In this document: positions 63,998 through 64,000 of the stretch, piece by piece
How positions within the stretch are numbered: position 1 is the stretch's first letter
Layout: every line of letters begins with the position of its first letter
Source: Vibrio ponticus
GTDB lineage: Bacteria; Pseudomonadota; Gammaproteobacteria; Enterobacterales; Vibrionaceae
Reading direction: 5' to 3'
DNA length: 64,000 nt
Assembly (NCBI RefSeq): GCF_009938225.1
Contig: NZ_AP019657.1
Coordinates: 1,426,001-1,490,000 of the forward strand
Notes under the pieces: generated by a model
Told to the model about the DNA's origin: nothing
The model's database searches: none
The model's input: the letters and a program-made list of their open reading frames with translations, nothing else
Position numbers and translations under genes: made by a program

Positions 63998-64000
63998 AAT

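Overview
The window is chromosomal DNA of a Vibrio or close Vibrionaceae relative. Evidence: gyrA, ubiG and nrdAB-yfaE all encode proteins very close in length and motif to the gammaproteobacterial versions; a norspermidine biosynthesis cluster with the fused aminotransferase/decarboxylase typical of vibrios is present; so are NhaA, an integron attC-like site and dispersed repeats. I could not fix the species.

Layout. 1-1.8 kb: permease and substrate-binding protein of a ZnuABC-like metal transporter. 1.9-11 kb: core genes (VOC protein, small RRF_GI-like protein, gyrA, ubiG, nrdA-nrdB-yfaE; the nrd promoter has paired NrdR-like boxes and a DnaA box). 11.2-14.2 kb: CinA-like protein, DUF3943 protein, GcvR-like regulator. 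14.3-19.7 kb: norspermidine operon (dat-ddc fusion, carboxynorspermidine dehydrogenase, nspC). 20.4-22.4 kb: TolC-like and OmpA-like pair. 22.4-31.6 kb: nhaA, an AttEFGH-like ABC export operon, a MATE pump, an NAD-binding/DUF2867 protein, rnk. 31.9-34.7 kb: a large lipoprotein and a small HTH-like protein.

35-60 kb is the part of most interest: a gene set that reads as complete catabolism of the plant/algal sulfosugar sulfoquinovose (SQ). A TRAP transporter (dctP, dctQ, dctM) imports substrate; a YihQ-type sulfoquinovosidase, with every known SQ-contact residue conserved, releases SQ; an aldose-epimerase-like protein may be the mutarotase; YihS isomerase, YihV kinase and a class II aldolase (in place of the class I YihT of E. 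coli) give DHAP and sulfolactaldehyde; YihU reduces the latter to 2,3-dihydroxypropane-1-sulfonate (DHPS). Unlike E. coli, the same locus carries a glycyl radical enzyme with its activase and a TauE-type sulfite/sulfonate permease. I therefore infer that DHPS is cleaved anaerobically to sulfite and hydroxyacetone, handled by the adjacent GldA-type dehydrogenase and DhaKL-type kinase. A CsqR/YihW-type DeoR regulator is in the locus, and an identical 27-bp sequence sits about 70 bp upstream of both yihU and the tauE-like gene, linking the two halves.

The cluster is split at 48.8-54 kb by an accessory segment: a 129-bp tandem array, three copies of a hairpin-rich repeat of about 195 bp, clusters of a 13-bp motif, an attC-like site and five small genes of little or no known function. 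60-64 kb: YgjV-like protein, a LysR regulator and a choline/betaine-type ABC transporter cut by the window end.
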